From Saprospiraceae bacterium (GTDB taxonomy: Bacteria; Bacteroidota; Bacteroidia; Chitinophagales; Saprospiraceae): 6,242 nt of DNA. The translations under genes and the position numbers were made by a program. Positions 5,687 to 6,242 of this stretch are shown one piece after another (the first letter of the stretch is position 1; each line of letters opens with the position of its first letter). The stretch spans positions 1-6,242 of the forward strand of contig JALVEF010000460.1 in assembly GCA_027031185.1 (NCBI GenBank), written 5' to 3'. The notes under the pieces are model-generated. The model was given only the letters and a program-made list of their open reading frames with translations. It did not search any database and had not been told where the DNA came from.

Positions 5687-6242
5687 ATGGAACCATACCC
5701 ACATCTTTTTCGCCCGCTCGATCTGGGCTTTATGCGTCTGCCCAATCGTGTGCTGATGGGTTCGATGCATATTGGGCTGGAAGAGGAGCGGGGCGGCTTT
5801 GAGCGGCTCGCGGCCTTTTACGAGGCGCGGGCGCGCGGAGGTGTGGGACTGATCGTGACAGGAGGTATTGCGCCCAACCGCGCCGGGCAGGTGGCGCCGT
5901 TTGGAGCGCGCATGACGGCCCGCGCCGTAGCCAAACACCGGTTGGTGACGGAGGCTGTCCATCGCGCGGGCGGGCATATCTGTATGCAGATTTTGCATAC
6001 CGGAAGGTATGCGTATCATCCGTGGGCGGTGGCGCCTTCGCCGCTCAAGTCCCCGATCTCGCCGTTTCGCCCGTGGCGGCTGAGCCGGCGCGGTATTCTC
6101 CGAACAATCAGGGATTATGTGCGTGCGGCGCTTTTGGCGCGCCGCGCGGGTTATGACGGGGTGGAAGTCATGGGTTCGGAGGGCTATTTGATCAATGAAT
6201 TTACGGTGCCTTATACCAATCGCCGCCGGGATGAATGGGGCG
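5687..6242 (+). CDS. fadH: 2,4-dienoyl-CoA reductase FadH-like (NADPH, old-yellow-enzyme family), N-terminal part
   Basis: FadH reduces 2,4-dienoyl-CoA intermediates during beta-oxidation of unsaturated fatty acids, using NADPH with FMN, FAD and a 4Fe-4S cluster. The first 185 residues are present and the frame runs off the window edge; the full protein is usually about 670 residues. The start MEPYPHLFRPLDLGFMRLPN and the FMN-barrel stretch NRVLMGSMHIGLEE (20-33) match E. coli FadH closely. They are followed by LIVTGGIAPN (55-64), QILHTGRYAY (101-110) and EVMGSEGYLINEF (160-172). Tyr167 in GSEGYLINEF corresponds to the proposed catalytic Tyr166 of the E. coli enzyme. The flavin/NADPH-binding C-terminal half and the cluster cysteines lie outside the window. 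ATG 5687 fits both the homology and the promoter box. A related OYE-fold oxidoreductase is possible but less likely. Confidence 0.9.
   Translation, partial: MEPYPHLFRPLDLGFMRLPNRVLMGSMHIGLEEERGGFERLAAFYEARARGGVGLIVTGGIAPNRAGQVAPFGARMTARAVAKHRLVTEAVHRAGGHICMQILHTGRYAYHPWAVAPSPLKSPISPFRPWRLSRRGILRTIRDYVRAALLARRAGYDGVEVMGSEGYLINEFTVPYTNRRRDEWG

Noticed and set aside
5612..6019. Minus-strand frame of 135 codons opposite fadH
   Set aside because: The plus strand encodes the highly conserved FadH N-terminus; this is its antisense shadow.

Overview
The window looks like a chromosomal segment of a Bacteroidota bacterium. Three genes are preceded by the -7 promoter box typical of that phylum (TAnnTTTG), none has a clear Shine-Dalgarno sequence, RecO and AsnRS have Bacteroidota-like sequences, and the outer-membrane receptor carries the carboxypeptidase-regulatory-like N-terminal domain common in Bacteroidota TonB-dependent receptors. 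GC content is moderately high. A Saprospirales-like host is only a guess.

Layout. Positions 1-304 hold no gene. They contain most of a foldback miniature mobile element (1-148, left tip outside the window) and a degenerate tandem array of an octamer with consensus GAAGAATC (190-261). Two housekeeping genes follow on the minus strand, asnS (asparaginyl-tRNA synthetase, 2448-1012) and recO (recombination mediator, 1009-305). They are two bases apart and probably form one transcript. A 151-base divergent promoter region separates asnS from a plus-strand pair: a 125-residue membrane or exported protein with a C-x-N...P...C-x-G-x-C motif (2600-2977), and a 760-residue TonB-dependent receptor (3199-5481). 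The receptor carries CxxxM and HxM motifs matching the copper site of the OprC/NosA family, so this pair is best read as a copper-uptake locus. It ends in a strong intrinsic terminator (5503-5529). Directly behind the terminator sits a complete 78-bp miniature element (5538-5615) with GTAA-starting terminal inverted repeats and a perfect 8-bp target duplication, GTTTGATG. The last gene (5687 to the window end) is the N-terminal third of a FadH-type 2,4-dienoyl-CoA reductase, truncated by the window edge.

Most interesting points: the IS66-like miniature element with an exact target duplication and a longer relative at the other end of the window; the copper-ligand set in the receptor and its pairing with a small cysteine-motif protein; a perfect 12-bp inverted repeat inside the receptor's signal-peptide codons, one arm of which can also pair with the 5' leader; and promoter boxes so close to two start codons that those mRNAs should be essentially leaderless. 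No CRISPR array, RNA gene or phage gene was seen. I found no system that is clearly without precedent.
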